The notes beneath the pieces are model-generated. The model was not told the DNA's origin, searched no databases, and was given only the letters and a program-made list of their open reading frames with translations. From Bacteroidales bacterium (GTDB lineage Bacteria > Bacteroidota > Bacteroidia > Bacteroidales > Paludibacteraceae), in the NCBI GenBank assembly GCA_900768725.1, contig CAAGDU010000073.1, positions 1 through 14,501 on the forward strand: a stretch of 14,501 nucleotides of DNA. Reading direction: 5' to 3'. Below, one piece after another: positions 13,081 to 14,501 of the stretch. Position 1 is the stretch's first letter. Each line of letters opens with the position of its first letter. The position numbers and the translations under genes were made by a program.

Positions 13081-14501
13081 CTATTCCCACTCAATCGTTG
13101 CGGGTGGTTTGGAGGAGATGTCGTAGCATACGCGGTTGACACCCCGCACCTTGTTGATTATCTCGTTGGAGCACTTCGCCATGAAGTCGTAAGGCAGGTG
13201 TGCCCAGTCGGCGGTCATAGCGTCGGAGGAAGTAACCGCCCGCAGCGCCACGGGGTTCTCGTAGGTGCGTTCATCGCCCATCACGCCCACGCTGCGTACC
13301 TCACTCAGTAGGATGGCACCGGCTTGCCATATCTGGTCGTAGAGGCTCACCTCTATCTCGCCGTTCTCCATATTGGCGGGTGCTTGCATCCCGACCTGTC
13401 GGGGAACACCGGCTGCCAGCACGGCACGCGCCTCCTCGCCGCTCAGACGCACTTTGTACTCGCGCAACCCACGGATGAAGATGTCGTCTGCCTCTTGCAG
13501 CACACGCACTTTCTCGCGCGTGATATCGCCCAAGATACGCACCGCCAGCCCCGGTCCGGGGAACGGATGGCGGGTAATCAGGTGCTCAGGCATGCCCATC
13601 GAACGACCCACGCGGCGCACCTCGTCCTTGAACAGCCACTTCAGCGGCTCGCAGAGTTGCAGGTGCATCTCCTCGGGCAGACCGCCTACGTTGTGGTGGC
13701 TCTTGATGACCTTGCCCGTGATATTGAGCGACTCGATACGGTCGGGGTAGATAGTGCCCTGCGCCAACCATTTGGCATCGGTTATCTTCTTCGCCTCGGC
13801 GTTGAAGACCTCCACAAAGTCGCGCCCGATAATCTTACGCTTCTTCTCGGGTTCGGTAACGCCCGCCAAGTCGCTGAGGAATCGCTCGCTGGCATCCACG
13901 CCAATCACATGCAGCCCAAGGCACTCGTAGTCGCGCATCACGTCCTCAAACTCGTTCTTTCGGAGCATACCGTGGTCCACGAAGATACAGGTCAGTTGGT
14001 CGCCTATCGCCTTGTTGAGCAATACCGCCACCACCGACGAATCCACGCCGCCGGAGAGACCGAGGATGACACGGTCGGTGCCTATCTGCTCGCGCAATTC
14101 CTTCACCGTGCTCTCCACAAACGCATCCGCGCTCCATTCCTGCTTGCTGCCGCATACGTCCACCACAAAGTTCTTCAGCAGCAGCGTGCCTTGTAGCGAG
14201 TGGAACACCTCGGGGTGGAACTGCGTGCCGAACACCGGCACCTCGCCCGGGATATAATAAGCGGCGTTCTGCACCGTCTCGGTGGAAGCCACCACGTGTG
14301 CGCCTTCGGGCAGGCGGGTGATACTGTCGCCATGCGACATCCACACCTGCGAGTGCGGCTCAAAACCGCGGAAGAGCGGACAAGTGGTGTCCACAAACTG
14401 CAGGTTCTGCCGACCATACTCGCGCGTCCCCGCGCTCTCCACCTTGCCGCCATAGATATGGCTCATGTACTGCGCACCATAGCAGATACCCAAGATAGGC
14501 A
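13081..14501 (-). CDS. guaA: GMP synthase (glutamine-hydrolysing), N terminus outside the window
   Basis: GuaA converts XMP to GMP with ATP and glutamine. The visible part is 473 codons plus a partial one, beginning in the middle of the glutaminase domain at PILGICYGAQ, which carries the nucleophile Cys. The start, about 80 residues earlier by comparison with the usual 505-525 aa, is beyond position 14501; the TTG at 14493 is internal and not a start. The other glutaminase residues are in FGTQFHPEVFHS, His and Glu of HPE. The ATP-pyrophosphatase domain follows with its P-loop GLSGGVDSSVV, then the C-terminal dimerisation domain ending in the family signature SKPPATIEWE. The stop codon TAG abuts the heptamer array before purE. 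Sequence is intact and identification is certain. Confidence 0.97.
   Translation of the reverse strand, partial: PILGICYGAQYMSHIYGGKVESAGTREYGRQNLQFVDTTCPLFRGFEPHSQVWMSHGDSITRLPEGAHVVASTETVQNAAYYIPGEVPVFGTQFHPEVFHSLQGTLLLKNFVVDVCGSKQEWSADAFVESTVKELREQIGTDRVILGLSGGVDSSVVAVLLNKAIGDQLTCIFVDHGMLRKNEFEDVMRDYECLGLHVIGVDASERFLSDLAGVTEPEKKRKIIGRDFVEVFNAEAKKITDAKWLAQGTIYPDRIESLNITGKVIKSHHNVGGLPEEMHLQLCEPLKWLFKDEVRRVGRSMGMPEHLITRHPFPGPGLAVRILGDITREKVRVLQEADDIFIRGLREYKVRLSGEEARAVLAAGVPRQVGMQAPANMENGEIEVSLYDQIWQAGAILLSEVRSVGVMGDERTYENPVALRAVTSSDAMTADWAHLPYDFMAKCSNEIINKVRGVNRVCYDISSKPPATIEWE

Noticed and set aside
14493..14501. TTG at 14493 as the guaA start codon
   Set aside because: It is inside the conserved PILGICYG motif holding the catalytic cysteine; the true start must lie beyond the window edge.

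Overview
The window looks like chromosomal DNA from a member of the Bacteroidota, most likely Bacteroidales. This is an inference from four things: the single-chain PurL with a fused glutaminase domain, Bacteroidales-like protein sequences (HflX, LemA, TPM, HsdR/HsdS), start codons without purine-rich Shine-Dalgarno sequences, and a good match to the Bacteroidota -7 promoter box TAnnTTTG. All nine genes lie on the minus strand, so transcription runs from high to low coordinates: guaA (start outside the window) > purE > purL > hsdS > hsdR > TPM-domain protein > lemA > hflX > pyrG (only the first 101 codons).

Three functional blocks are visible. (1) A purine block, guaA-purE-purL at 14501-8193: N5-CAIR mutase and FGAM synthase act in de novo IMP synthesis, and GMP synthetase converts XMP to GMP. 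(2) Two genes of a type I restriction system, hsdS and hsdR at 7759-3485, with no modification subunit hsdM anywhere in the window. (3) An envelope/housekeeping block at 3267-1: a TPM-domain membrane protein with a zinc ribbon and Gly-rich tail, LemA, the ribosome-associated GTPase HflX, and CTP synthase.

The most unusual material is repetitive. Both gaps around purE (12126-12350 and 12819-13080) are filled almost completely by degenerate 7-nt repeats (GGATNAA), arranged as a left arm and an inverted right arm, so each gap could fold into a long hairpin. The same 13-14 nt core (CAGACGAAGGTAAT) found in those gaps also occurs twice inside the purL coding sequence. There it is embedded in two GC-rich multi-hairpin elements (9001-9180 and 9319-9422) that are read through in frame and add roughly 95-100 residues between the synthase part and the glutaminase domain. 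This resembles, by analogy only, the Rickettsia palindromic elements that insert in frame into proteins.

A different composite repeat separates purL from hsdS (7779-8178). It has a 38-bp direct repeat outside, a 45-bp inverted repeat inside, and two G-quadruplex-type motifs on opposite strands in the middle. It sits where hsdM would normally be expected. HsdS also carries a perfect 12-bp tandem duplication encoding AELK-AELK in its central conserved region, at the place where the 12-bp TAEL repeats of EcoR124I/EcoR124II set the spacing of the DNA target.
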